This document shows positions 49,706-59,072 of a DNA stretch of 64,000 nt, piece by piece. Position 1 is the stretch's first letter. The number at the start of each line of letters is the position of its first letter. Source of the DNA: Leclercia pneumoniae. GTDB taxonomy: Bacteria; Pseudomonadota; Gammaproteobacteria; Enterobacterales; Enterobacteriaceae. The DNA lies in assembly GCF_017348915.1 (NCBI RefSeq), contig NZ_CP071383.1, positions 1,364,001 through 1,428,000 on the forward strand, given 5' to 3'. The notes beneath the pieces are model-generated. The model saw nothing but the letters and a program-made list of their open reading frames with translations. It searched no databases and was not told where the DNA came from. The translations under genes were made by a program, and so were the position numbers.

Positions 49706-50095
49706 TTGGATATTAAACGTCACTGGCCAGGAGTTGCTCGCTGTTTTTTACTGTACACGGCAGTCTGTCTCTGCCTGACATTAAATGTAAAAGGGGCATT
49801 TCTTGCTGGCAGGCATTCTGAGTTAGGGCTGCTGTTCTTTATCATACCCGGTGCCGTTGCCAGTGCGCTTACGCGCAGCGGAGAGGTGGTGAAGCCGTTG
49901 CTGGGGGCGACGCTGGCGGCGCCGTTCTGCCTGCTGGTGATGCGTCTGTTTACTGTCTCAGGGCGCTCCTTCTTTCAGGAGCTGGCGTGGTTGCTAAGCG
50001 GCGTCTTCTGGTTTGCTCTCGGCGCGCTGGTCGTTATGTTTGTGCGGCGGGCGCTCATCCATCCGCGCCGCAAAATAAAAACGCCCTCAAAGTGA
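49706..50095 (+). CDS. ybjM: Inner-membrane protein YbjM, TTG start
   Basis: 129 residues with four hydrophobic segments; best-conserved parts GLLFFIIPGAVASA and SFFQELAWLLSGVFWFALGAL match E. coli YbjM (125). No ATG or GTG in frame fits. TTG at 49706 is preceded by AGGGGG at a spacing of 6, so a TTG start is most likely. Basic C-terminus (HPRRKIKTPSK). Function unknown. The stop lies inside the terminator shared with grxA. Confidence 0.85.
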   Translation: MDIKRHWPGVARCFLLYTAVCLCLTLNVKGAFLAGRHSELGLLFFIIPGAVASALTRSGEVVKPLLGATLAAPFCLLVMRLFTVSGRSFFQELAWLLSGVFWFALGALVVMFVRRALIHPRRKIKTPSK

Positions 50096-50105
50096 GGGCG
50101 CTTTA
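50078..50105. terminator. Bidirectional terminator between ybjM and grxA
   Basis: CGCCCTCA-AAG-TGAGGGCG with A-run on the left and CTTTAA on the right; the ybjM TGA is part of the stem. Confidence 0.8.
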
Positions 50106-50108
50106 ACA

Positions 50109-50378
50109 TTACTGAGCGGCAAACAGGCCCAGGTTCTCTTTGGCGTAGGCTTCAAAATCGGTAAAGCCGCCAATGTGGGTCTGGTCGAGGAAGATTTGCG
50201 GCACGGTTTCAACCGGTTTACCCACGGTCTTTTCCAGATCCACTTTGGTAATACCTTCCGCGTGGATATCAACATAACGGTAGTTGAAATCGTCACGCTC
50301 GGCGGTCAGTTTCTCTGCCAGCTCTTTAGCACGTACACAGTACGGGCAGCCCGGACGTCCAAAAATAACTGCAAACAT
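50109..50378 (-). CDS. grxA: Glutaredoxin 1 GrxA
   Basis: 89 residues; the redox-active motif is Cys11-Pro-Tyr-Cys14. TVPQIF supplies the cis-proline loop and HIGGFTDF the glutathione site. It reduces ribonucleotide reductase and mixed disulfides with glutathione. In E. coli it is followed upstream by ybjC-nfsA; ybjC is missing here. GGAGAGAACC precedes the ATG. Confidence 0.96.
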   Translation of the reverse strand: MFAVIFGRPGCPYCVRAKELAEKLTAERDDFNYRYVDIHAEGITKVDLEKTVGKPVETVPQIFLDQTHIGGFTDFEAYAKENLGLFAAQ

Positions 50379-50561
50379 GGTTCTCTCCTGAATTGAAAGC
50401 CTGACGGCGAATAACGCTATATTGCCGATAACTTACGGTAATAGAAAGCAGGTTTCGCCTGTTGCATTGATATCTTCAGGCTATGTTTCGCCAATTACAG
50501 CGCCAGATTCTTTGCCTATACTGGCTCCATTGCTGTTTTTAGCCAGGAGAAGAGAGACACT

Positions 50562-51284
50562 ATGACCCCGACGATTGACCTGTTACGCGCTCACCGTTCC
50601 ATTCGCCATTTTACCGACCAGCCCATTACTGACGCTCAGCGCGACGCAATCATTGCCGGGGCGCAGGGGGCCTCCAGCTCCAGTTTTCTGCAATGCACCT
50701 CAATAATCCGCGTTACCGATCCGGCGATGCGTGAACAGTTAGTCGGTCTGACGGGCGGGCAGAAGCATGTGGCCCAGGCGGCGGAGTTCTGGGTCTTTTG
50801 CGCCGATTTTAATCGCCATCTGCAGATCTGCCCGGACGCGCAGCTCGGTCTGGCGGAGCAACTGCTGTTAGGCGTGGTGGATACGGCGATGCTGGCGCAG
50901 AACGCGCTTACGGCGGCGGAGTCACTTGGGCTGGGTGGCGTCTACATCGGCGGCATTCGCAACAGTATCGAGGCGGTAACGGAGCTGTTAGCGCTGCCCA
51001 AACATGTGTTGCCGCTGTTTGGCCTGTGCCTGGGCTGGCCGGCAGACAACCCGGATGTGAAGCCGCGCCTGCCCGCCGCGCTGGTGGTACATGAGAATCA
51101 CTACCAGCCGGTTGATAAAGCGATTCTGGCCCAGTACGACGACGAGCTGGCCCACTACTATATGACGCGCGGCAGTAATAACCGTCGCGACACTTGGAGT
51201 GACCATATCCAGCGCACCATCATTAAAGAGAATCGTCCGTTCATCCTCGATTATTTGCACAAACAGGGCTGGGCAACGCGATAA
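50562..51284 (+). CDS. nfsA: Oxygen-insensitive NADPH nitroreductase NfsA
   Basis: 240 residues as in E. coli. FMN-binding residues lie in HRSIRHFTDQPI, GASSSSFLQ, and the central GLGGVYIGGIRN; the C-terminal WSDHIQ is the NADPH-site segment. Two-electron reduction of nitro compounds and quinones, a SoxRS-regulated gene in E. coli. A second NfsA-like protein is encoded at 24086-24826. AGGAGAAGAGAGACAC precedes the ATG. Confidence 0.96.
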   Translation: MTPTIDLLRAHRSIRHFTDQPITDAQRDAIIAGAQGASSSSFLQCTSIIRVTDPAMREQLVGLTGGQKHVAQAAEFWVFCADFNRHLQICPDAQLGLAEQLLLGVVDTAMLAQNALTAAESLGLGGVYIGGIRNSIEAVTELLALPKHVLPLFGLCLGWPADNPDVKPRLPAALVVHENHYQPVDKAILAQYDDELAHYYMTRGSNNRRDTWSDHIQRTIIKENRPFILDYLHKQGWATR

Positions 51285-51356
51285 CCCCATTTTTCCTGCG
51301 CCTGCCTGCGTGTATGATACGCAGGCTTTTACCAGATCATGTCTGAGAGGTGCAGG

Positions 51357-52259
<903 letters not shown>

Positions 52260-52320
52260 ATAGATTGCCGCGCACATATTGCGTAAGCTATGCGAATTAC
52301 AGTTAAGAGGCTCAACCTTT

Positions 52321-52797
52321 ATGGAAACTCTCGTCGTACCCACGTTGGATACGCTACGTCAATGGCTCGACGATATGGGCATCAGCTTTTTTGAATGCGA
52401 TACCTGTCAGGCATTACACATTCCCCACATGCAGAATTTTGATGGCGTGTTTGATGCCAAGCTCGATCTGATTAACGATGTGGTGCTGTTTTCTGCCCTC
52501 GCCGAGGTCAAACCCTCGGCGCTGCTGGCGCTGGCATCCGATCTCTCGGCCATTAACGCCAGCTCGTTGACGGTGAAAGCCTTCCTCGATATTCAGGACG
52601 ATAACCTGCCGAAGCTGGTCGTGTGCCAGTCTTTATGCGTGGGGGCCGGTGTGACCTATCAGCAGTTCGCCGGGTTCTTACGCCAGAGCGAAGAGCAAAT
52701 TTCGATGGTGATGATGGAAGCCAGCGCACACCACCTGCTCTATAACGCGGAAGAAGATCCAGAGAATAACGATTCATCCTCCCATTTTCTGCACTAA
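52321..52797 (+). CDS. ybjN: YbjN, T3SS-chaperone-like regulator of envelope functions
   Basis: 158 residues from METLVVPTLDTLRQW, same length as E. coli YbjN. Conserved core FFECDTCQALHIPHMQNFDGVFDAK split over residues 20-45 and INASSLTVKAFLDIQDDNLPK. The fold resembles type III secretion chaperones; in E. coli the gene influences motility, biofilm and stress responses by an unknown mechanism. AAGAGG lies 10 bases upstream of the ATG. Confidence 0.92.
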   Translation: METLVVPTLDTLRQWLDDMGISFFECDTCQALHIPHMQNFDGVFDAKLDLINDVVLFSALAEVKPSALLALASDLSAINASSLTVKAFLDIQDDNLPKLVVCQSLCVGAGVTYQQFAGFLRQSEEQISMVMMEASAHHLLYNAEEDPENNDSSSHFLH

Positions 52798-52811
52798 CCT
52801 CGCCTGAGTAA

Positions 52812-52852
52812 TACGCAGCCGCCACCAGCGTGGCTGCGTAACGCCATTTTTT
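52812..52852 (+). terminator. Terminator of ybjN
   Basis: TACGCAGCC-N11-GGCTGCGTA, a 9-bp stem, then ACGCCA and six T (52847-52852). Confidence 0.65.
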
Positions 52853-53142
52853 CTGCTGCTTTTTCCCCTCAGTGATAGCGTTAATCACTTCGTAATGACC
52901 TTTTTGGCTTACCACATAGACATTTACCGCGCGAAAAATTGATAAAAGGCGTTTTTTAATCTGGGCTATAGCCGCAGGAACGAACTACATTTATTCTTGC
53001 GAAGCTTTTTTACTGTGAGCAAACCTGCCACCAGAGTTTTTTCTTCTGATCCCGGCAGAGCGACAAAATATGCATGATTCTTGCATAAGTGAGAATGCAC
53101 ATTTTAAGTTCGTTTTAATGAACTCCTGGAAGGAATAAAGCT
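52853..53142 (+). promoter_or_regulatory. Long upstream region of potF
   Basis: No gene recognised in this AT-rich stretch, which with the ybjN terminator spans 345 bp. It contains TATGCA-N7-TGCATA (53069-53087), an inverted repeat, and a third TGCA at 53096, all 55-75 bp before the potF start. These may be regulator sites for the putrescine operon. CTGGAAGGAATAAAGCT provides the ribosome site. Confidence 0.4.
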
Positions 53143-54255
53143 ATGACCGCCTTAAATAAAAAATGGTTATCGGGTCTGGTTGCGGGGGCCTTGATGGCGA
53201 TCTCCGCCGGTACGCTCGCCGCGGAACAGAAAACGCTGCATGTTTATAACTGGTCTGACTATATCGCGCCGGACACCGTCGCGAATTTTGAGAAAGAGAC
53301 CGGTATCAAAGTGGTTTACGACGTTTTCGACTCCAACGAAGTGCTGGAAGGCAAACTGATGGCGGGCAGCACCGGCTTCGACCTGGTGGTACCGTCTGCC
53401 AGCTTCCTGGAGCGTCAGCTTAGCGCGGGTGTCTTCCAGCCGCTGGATAAAAGCAAACTGCCGAACTGGAAAAACCTCGATCCTGAAGTGCTGAAACTGG
53501 TCGCAAAACACGATCCGGAGAATAAATACGCCTTCCCGTATCTCTGGGCTACCACCGGTATTGGCTACAACGTGGATAAAGTAAAAGCGGTGCTTGGCAA
53601 AGATGTGCCTCTCAACAGCTGGGATCTGGTCCTGAAGCCAGAGAACCTCGAAAAGCTGAAAAGTTGTGGCGTCTCATTCCTGGATGCACCAGAAGAGATT
53701 TTTGCCACCGTGCTTAACTACCTGGGCAAAGATCCAAACAGTAGCAAAGCGGATGACTACACCGGCGCGGCGACCGACCTGCTGCTGAAGCTGCGTCCAA
53801 ATATTCGCTACTTCCACTCCTCACAGTACATTAACGACCTGGCGAACGGCGATATCTGCGTGGCAGTCGGCTGGGCGGGCGACGTCTGGCAGGCGGCTAA
53901 CCGCGCGAAAGAGGCGAAAAACGGCGTGAATGTCTCTTACTTCATTCCGAAAGAGGGGGCGCTGGCCTTCTTTGACGTCTTTGCGATGCCTGCCGACGCG
54001 AAAAATAAAGACGAAGCCTATCAGTTCCTCAATTATCTGATGAGGCCAGAGGTGATTGCCCACATTAGCGATCATGTCTTCTATGCCAACGGCAACAAGG
54101 CCTCGGTACCGATGATCAGCGCGGAAGTGCGTGACAATCCGGCTATCTATCCGCCAGCAGATGTCTTTGCCAAGCTCTTCACCCTGAAAGTGCAGGAACC
54201 GAAAATCGACCGCGTACGTACCCGTGCGTGGACGAAAGTGAAAAGCGGTAAATAA
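53143..54255 (+). CDS. potF: Putrescine-binding periplasmic protein PotF
   Basis: 370 residues, same as E. coli; signal peptide of about 26 residues ending TLA. Type I polyamine-binding fold with LHVYNWSDYIAPDTV at the N-terminus, SNEVLEGKLMAGSTGFD, and later GWAGDVWQA with aromatic and acidic residues that hold putrescine. It feeds PotGHI. Two strong tandem hairpins separate it from potG. Confidence 0.97.
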   Translation: MTALNKKWLSGLVAGALMAISAGTLAAEQKTLHVYNWSDYIAPDTVANFEKETGIKVVYDVFDSNEVLEGKLMAGSTGFDLVVPSASFLERQLSAGVFQPLDKSKLPNWKNLDPEVLKLVAKHDPENKYAFPYLWATTGIGYNVDKVKAVLGKDVPLNSWDLVLKPENLEKLKSCGVSFLDAPEEIFATVLNYLGKDPNSSKADDYTGAATDLLLKLRPNIRYFHSSQYINDLANGDICVAVGWAGDVWQAANRAKEAKNGVNVSYFIPKEGALAFFDVFAMPADAKNKDEAYQFLNYLMRPEVIAHISDHVFYANGNKASVPMISAEVRDNPAIYPPADVFAKLFTLKVQEPKIDRVRTRAWTKVKSGK

Positions 54256-54270
54256 CGTCTGACGTCCTTG

Positions 54271-54318
54271 CCGGGCAGCCCGTAGCTGCCCGGCCACTGC
54301 ACGTTGTTAGTGCAGTGG
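54271..54318 (+). promoter_or_regulatory. Two tandem hairpins between potF and potG
   Basis: CCGGGCAGC-CCGTA-GCTGCCCGG (54271-54293) is followed directly by CCACTGCAC-GTTGTTA-GTGCAGTGG (54294-54318). Each has a perfect 9-bp stem and there is no T-run. Likely mRNA-stabilising or attenuating elements that favour potF over the membrane genes. Confidence 0.7.
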
Positions 54319-54349
54319 TACTGTTTTAGTTTATGCCGGAGAGCACCCC

Positions 54350-55483
54350 GTGAACGACGCGACCCCCCGCCCACAGGCGAAAACCCGTAAAGCGCTGACC
54401 CCGCTGCTGGAAATCCGTAATCTGACCAAATCTTTCGACGGCCAGCACGCCGTGGATGACGTCAGCCTCACTATCTATAAAGGCGAAATTTTTGCGCTGC
54501 TTGGCGCGTCGGGCTGCGGCAAGTCGACGCTGTTGCGAATGCTGGCGGGCTTTGAGCAACCCACCGCCGGGCAGATTATGCTCGACGGGGTAGACCTCTC
54601 TCAGGTGCCGCCTTATCAGCGTCCAATCAATATGATGTTCCAGTCTTACGCGCTGTTCCCGCATATGACCGTGGAGCAGAACATCGCCTTCGGTCTGAAG
54701 CAGGACAAGCTGCCGAAAGCGGAAATCGCCAGCCGCGTGGCGGAGATGCTCAGCCTGGTACACATGCAGGAGTTCGCGAAACGTAAGCCGCATCAGCTTT
54801 CGGGTGGGCAACGCCAGCGTGTCGCGCTCGCCCGTAGCCTGGCAAAACGCCCCAAGCTGCTGCTGCTGGATGAACCCATGGGCGCGCTGGATAAAAAGCT
54901 GCGTGATCGCATGCAGCTGGAAGTGGTGGATATCCTCGAACGCGTGGGAGCCACCTGCGTCATGGTGACCCACGACCAGGAAGAGGCGATGACCATGGCA
55001 GGGCGTATCGCCATCATGAATCGCGGCAAATTCGTGCAGATTGGCGAGCCGGAAGAGATTTACGAACACCCGACAACCCGCTACAGCGCCGAATTTATTG
55101 GCTCGGTTAACGTCTTCGAGGGGCTACTGAAAACCCGCGAAGAAGACGGGCTGGTGATTGACTCGCCCGGGCTGGTCCACCCGCTGAAGGTCGACCCGGA
55201 TGCCTCGGTCGTGGATAACGTGCCGGTTTACGTGGCCCTGCGCCCGGAAAAAATCATGCTCTGCGACGACGTCCCCGCCGATGGCTATAACTTTGCCGTG
55301 GGTGAGGTGGTACATATTGCCTATCTCGGCGATCTGTCGATCTATCACGTGCGTCTGAAGAGCGGACAGATGATCAGCGCCCAGCTGCAAAACGAACACC
55401 GTTACCGGAAAGGCCTCCCGACCTGGGGCGACGAAGTTCGCCTCTGCTGGGATGCCGACAGCTGCGTTGTGCTGACGGTATAA
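54350..55483 (+). CDS. potG: Putrescine transport ATPase PotG
   Basis: 377 residues, GTG start as the sole candidate matching MNDA-PRPQAKTRKAL of E. coli. ABC ATPase: Walker A GASGCGKS, signature LSGGQRQRVAL, Walker B LLLLDEPMGALD, then a TOBE domain from about residue 280 (VALRPEKIMLC). Energises putrescine uptake through PotH and PotI. Confidence 0.97.
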   Translation: MNDATPRPQAKTRKALTPLLEIRNLTKSFDGQHAVDDVSLTIYKGEIFALLGASGCGKSTLLRMLAGFEQPTAGQIMLDGVDLSQVPPYQRPINMMFQSYALFPHMTVEQNIAFGLKQDKLPKAEIASRVAEMLSLVHMQEFAKRKPHQLSGGQRQRVALARSLAKRPKLLLLDEPMGALDKKLRDRMQLEVVDILERVGATCVMVTHDQEEAMTMAGRIAIMNRGKFVQIGEPEEIYEHPTTRYSAEFIGSVNVFEGLLKTREEDGLVIDSPGLVHPLKVDPDASVVDNVPVYVALRPEKIMLCDDVPADGYNFAVGEVVHIAYLGDLSIYHVRLKSGQMISAQLQNEHRYRKGLPTWGDEVRLCWDADSCVVLTV

Positions 55484-55492
55484 GGAGTGGCC

Positions 55493-56443
55493 ATGAGTAA
55501 AATTGACTCACCGATGCCCGCGCGCGCTGCAGGCGGGACCCGCTGGCTGACGCGCCTGCAGATGGCGCACGGGCGCAAGCTGGTGATCGCGCTGCCTTAT
55601 CTGTGGCTGGTTCTGCTGTTTTTACTCCCTTTCCTGATCGTCTTTAAGATCAGCCTCGCCGAGATGGCGCGGGCGATCCCGCCCTATACCGATCTGATGG
55701 AGTGGGCAGACGATCAGCTCTCGATCACCCTGAATATCGCCAACTACCTGCAGCTGACGGACGATCCCCTCTATTTCGAGGCTTATCTGCAATCGCTGCA
55801 GATTGCCGGGGTATCCACCCTCTGCTGTTTACTGCTGGGGTATCCGCTGGCCTGGGCAGTGGCGCACAGCAAGCCCTCGACGCGCAATATCCTGCTGCTG
55901 CTGGTCATCTTGCCCTCGTGGACCTCTTTCTTGATCCGCGTGTACGCCTGGATGGGGATCCTGAAGAACAACGGGGTACTGAATAACTTCCTGATGTGGC
56001 TTGGGGTAATCGATCAGCCGCTGGTGATCCTGCATACCAATCTCGCGGTCTATATCGGGGTGGTGTATGCCTATCTGCCGTTTATGGTGCTGCCTATCTA
56101 TACCGCCCTGACGCGCATTGATTACTCGCTGGTGGAAGCCTCGCTGGACCTCGGGGCCCGTCCGCTGAAGACCTTCTTCAGCATCATCGTGCCGCTCACC
56201 AAAGGGGGGATCATTGCCGGCTCGATGCTGGTCTTTATCCCGGCAGTAGGAGAGTTCGTGATCCCGGAACTGCTCGGCGGGCCGGACAGCATCATGATTG
56301 GCCGCGTGCTGTGGCAGGAGTTCTTCAATAACCGCGACTGGCCGGTGGCCTCTGCGGTAGCGATTGTGATGTTACTGCTGCTGATCGTGCCGATCATGTG
56401 GTTCCACAAACATCAGCAGAAACAGATGGGAGACCACGGATGA
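55493..56443 (+). CDS. potH: Putrescine permease PotH
   Basis: 316 residues from MSKIDSPMPARA with TAAGGAG six bases upstream; a GTG two codons earlier is rejected for spacing. Six membrane helices with the EAA loop VEASLDLGARPLKTFFSIIVPLTKGG split at the conserved Gly. The N-terminal 25 residues differ from E. coli, the rest is nearly colinear. Partner of PotI. Confidence 0.96.
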   Translation: MSKIDSPMPARAAGGTRWLTRLQMAHGRKLVIALPYLWLVLLFLLPFLIVFKISLAEMARAIPPYTDLMEWADDQLSITLNIANYLQLTDDPLYFEAYLQSLQIAGVSTLCCLLLGYPLAWAVAHSKPSTRNILLLLVILPSWTSFLIRVYAWMGILKNNGVLNNFLMWLGVIDQPLVILHTNLAVYIGVVYAYLPFMVLPIYTALTRIDYSLVEASLDLGARPLKTFFSIIVPLTKGGIIAGSMLVFIPAVGEFVIPELLGGPDSIMIGRVLWQEFFNNRDWPVASAVAIVMLLLLIVPIMWFHKHQQKQMGDHG

Positions 56444-57285
56444 ACAACTTACCGGTCGTGCGCTCGCCGTGGCGCATCCTGATCCTCATCATCGGCTTTA
56501 CCTTTTTATATGCGCCGATGCTGATGCTGGTCATCTACTCTTTCAACAGCTCGAAGCTGGTGACGGTGTGGGCGGGCTGGTCGACGCGCTGGTACAGCGA
56601 ACTCTTCCATGATGACGCTATGATGAGCGCGGTGGGGTTGAGCCTGACGATTGCCGCCTGTGCGGCGACGATGGCGGCCATTCTCGGCACCATTGCGGCG
56701 GTGGTGATGGTGCGCTTTGGCCGTTTCCGCGGGGCCAACGGCTTTGCCTTTATGATCACCGCCCCGCTGGTAATGCCTGACGTGATTACCGGCCTGTCGC
56801 TGCTGCTGCTGTTTGTGGCCATGGGGCATGCCATTGGCTGGCCTTCGGATCGCGGTATGCTCACCATCTGGCTGGCGCATGTCACCTTCTGCACCGCCTA
56901 CGTGGCGGTGGTGATTTCATCGCGCCTGCGCGAACTGGATCACTCCATCGAGGAGGCGGCGATGGATCTCGGCGCGACCCCGCTGAAGGTCTTTTTTGTG
57001 ATTACCTTGCCGATGATCATGCCCGCCGTCGTCTCGGGCTGGCTGCTGGCCTTCACTCTGTCGCTGGATGACCTGGTCATCGCCAGCTTCGTATCGGGCC
57101 CGGGCGCCACGACCTTGCCGATGCTGGTCTTCTCCAGCGTGCGTATGGGGGTGAACCCGGAGATCAACGCCCTGGCGACGCTGATTCTGGGCGTGGTAGG
57201 TATTGTTGGCCTGATCGCCTGGCTGTTGATGGCAAGGTCTGAAAAACAGCGTGTACGTGATATCCAGCGTGCAAGACGCGGCTGA
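56440..57285 (+). CDS. potI: Putrescine permease PotI
   Basis: 281 residues from MNNLPVVRSPWR; ATGA overlap with potH. Six membrane helices, EAA loop IEEAAMDLGATPLKVFFVITLP. It completes the PotFGHI importer. The C-terminus is strongly basic (SEKQRVRDIQRARRG). Confidence 0.96.
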   Translation: MNNLPVVRSPWRILILIIGFTFLYAPMLMLVIYSFNSSKLVTVWAGWSTRWYSELFHDDAMMSAVGLSLTIAACAATMAAILGTIAAVVMVRFGRFRGANGFAFMITAPLVMPDVITGLSLLLLFVAMGHAIGWPSDRGMLTIWLAHVTFCTAYVAVVISSRLRELDHSIEEAAMDLGATPLKVFFVITLPMIMPAVVSGWLLAFTLSLDDLVIASFVSGPGATTLPMLVFSSVRMGVNPEINALATLILGVVGIVGLIAWLLMARSEKQRVRDIQRARRG

Positions 57286-57314
57286 AGCTCCTAAAATCAG
57301 CCAACAAGCTTAAC

Positions 57315-57338
57315 GGGTGCCGCGACAACGCGGCGCCG
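57315..57338 (+). promoter_or_regulatory. Hairpin between potI and ybjO
   Basis: GGTGCCGCG-ACAA-CGCGGCGCC (one G-T pair) followed by GTTTC; ends just before the ybjO start codon. Possibly a partial terminator of the pot operon. Confidence 0.55.
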
Positions 57339-57342
57339 TTTC

Positions 57343-57831
57343 ATGGAAGACACCACGTTGGGACTGATAAGCAAATCAAGCCATTCACACGCCCGCCTTA
57401 ACGTTCCTGCCCTGGTGCAGGTGGCGGCGCTCGCCATTATTATGATCCGCTGCCTCGATTTACTGATGATTTTTAATACCCTGGGTCTACGGGGACTGGG
57501 CGATTTTATCCATCGCAGCGTTCAGACCTGGAACTTAACGCTCATCTTCCTCGGCAGCCTGATGCTGGTCTTTATCGAAATCTTCTGCGCTTTTTCGCTG
57601 GTTAAGGGGCGAAACTGGGCACGGCTGATCTATCTCAGTACCCAGGTGATTGCCACGCTTTACCTGTGGGCGGCCTCGCTGGGCTATGGTTACCCTGAGC
57701 TGTTCAGCATTCCGGGGGAGTCCAGGCAGGAGATCTTTAAAACGCTGGTGATGCAGAAACTGCCGGACATGCTGGTGCTGCTTCTGCTGTTTGTGCCCGC
57801 CGCCAGCCGACGGTTTTTCCGTCTGCAATAA
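57343..57831 (+). CDS. ybjO: Inner-membrane protein YbjO
   Basis: 162 residues as in E. coli, with four hydrophobic segments (LVQVAALAIIMIRCLDLLMIF region, LTLIFLGSLMLVFIEIF region, VIATLYLWAASLGYG, DMLVLLLLFVPA). DUF2593 family, function unknown. No Shine-Dalgarno sequence is visible, since the strong hairpin occupies the place of one; homology begins at the MED of this start. Confidence 0.9.
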   Translation: MEDTTLGLISKSSHSHARLNVPALVQVAALAIIMIRCLDLLMIFNTLGLRGLGDFIHRSVQTWNLTLIFLGSLMLVFIEIFCAFSLVKGRNWARLIYLSTQVIATLYLWAASLGYGYPELFSIPGESRQEIFKTLVMQKLPDMLVLLLLFVPAASRRFFRLQ

Positions 57832-57835
57832 CGTG

Positions 57836-57841
57836 TATAAT
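57836..57841 (+). promoter_or_regulatory. Likely -10 of rlmC
   Basis: TATAAT preceded by TG at extended-minus-10 position (GTGTATAAT), 31 bp upstream of the rlmC start. Confidence 0.5.
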
Positions 57842-57871
57842 CGCTGCCCCCAGACGTATTAAGGTTTCTGT

Positions 57872-59002
57872 ATGCAGTGCGCACTCTATGACGCCGGCCG
57901 CTGTCGCTCCTGTCAGTGGATTGAACAGCCGGTCTCGCAACAACTTTCCGCTAAAATGGCCGATCTGCAGACCTTGCTGACATGGTTGCCCGTCGAAGCG
58001 TGGTGCGCACCCGTCAGCGGTCCTGAGCAGGGTTTCCGTAATAAAGCCAAAATGGTGGTCAGCGGCAGCGTAGAGAAACCGCTGCTGGGGATGCTGCATC
58101 GCGATGGTACCCCGGAAGATCTGACCGACTGCCCGCTTTATCCTGCCTCCTTTGCGCCGGTGTTCGCCGCATTGAAGCCTTTTATCGCCCGCGCCGGGCT
58201 CACCCCCTACAACGTGGCGCGCAAACGGGGTGAGTTAAAATACCTGTTGTTGACCGAAAGCCAGCAAGACGGCGGCATGATGCTGCGCTTTGTTCTGCGC
58301 TCCGTCAGCAAGCTGGAGCAACTGCGTGCGGCTCTGCCGTGGCTGCAGGCACAGTTACCGCAGTTGAAGGTCATTACCGCCAACATTCAGCCGGTGCATA
58401 TGGCGATTCTGGAAGGGGAGGAGGAGATCTTCCTCACCGAGTCCCAGGCGCTGGCCGAAACCTTCAACGGCGTGCCGCTCTGGATCCGCCCGCAGAGTTT
58501 CTTCCAGACCAACCCCACCGTAGCGGCCAGCCTCTATGCTACCGCCCGCGACTGGGTGCGGGCTTTACCGGTAAATCACATGTGGGATCTCTTCTGCGGG
58601 GTTGGCGGCTTTGGCCTGCACTGCGCCACGCCCGACATGACCCTGACCGGCATTGAGATCTCCCCTGAAGCCATCGCCTGCGCGAAGCAGTCCGCCGCCG
58701 AACTGGGGCTGAAGAATCTGCACTTTCAGGCGCTGGACTCTACCCAGTTCGCCACCGGGCAGGGTAGCGTGCCGGAGCTGGTGCTGGTCAACCCGCCGCG
58801 TCGCGGCATCGGCAAGGCGCTGTGCGACTACCTCAGCCAGATGGCGCCGGCGTATATCATCTATTCCAGCTGCAACGCCCAGAGCATGGCGAAAGATCTG
58901 CACCATCTGCCAGGCTATGCCATTGCCCGCGTGCAGCTTTTCGACATGTTCCCCCATACCGCCCACTACGAAGTGCTGACCCTGCTGGTACGTAAAGTTT
59001 AA
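57872..59002 (+). CDS. rlmC: 23S rRNA m5U747 methyltransferase RlmC (RumB)
   Basis: 376 residues. The 4Fe-4S ligands are Cys3, Cys11, Cys14 and Cys87 (CRSCQW; DCPLY). The SAM-binding motif is [16 protein letters not shown] and the catalytic nucleophile is Cys334 in [12 protein letters not shown], preceded by NPPRRG. It methylates U747 of 23S rRNA. No TRAM domain, which distinguishes it from RlmD. Confidence 0.97.
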   Translation: MQCALYDAGRCRSCQWIEQPVSQQLSAKMADLQTLLTWLPVEAWCAPVSGPEQGFRNKAKMVVSGSVEKPLLGMLHRDGTPEDLTDCPLYPASFAPVFAALKPFIARAGLTPYNVARKRGELKYLLLTESQQDGGMMLRFVLRSVSKLEQLRAALPWLQAQLPQLKVITANIQPVHMAILEGEEEIFLTESQALAETFNGVPLWIRPQSFFQTNPTVAASLYATARDWVRALPVNHMWDLFCGVGGFGLHCATPDMTLTGIEISPEAIACAKQSAAELGLKNLHFQALDSTQFATGQGSVPELVLVNPPRRGIGKALCDYLSQMAPAYIIYSSCNAQSMAKDLHHLPGYAIARVQLFDMFPHTAHYEVLTLLVRKV

Positions 59003-59072
59003 ACAAAATGTGAACTCTTCCGCCGCCGGAAACGGGTAAGCTTGAGTGGTACCAGGAATGAAAGGCTAACCG

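Noticed and set aside
52553..52915. 120-residue minus-strand frame across the ybjN end and the potF leader
   Set aside because: The first 45 residues look protein-like (KKQQKKWRYAATLVAAAYYSG), but the start would be GTG with no ribosome site, and the rest is antisense to ybjN. Kept out until conservation is shown.
54326..55069. 247-residue minus-strand frame
   Set aside because: Antisense to potG; no domain seen.
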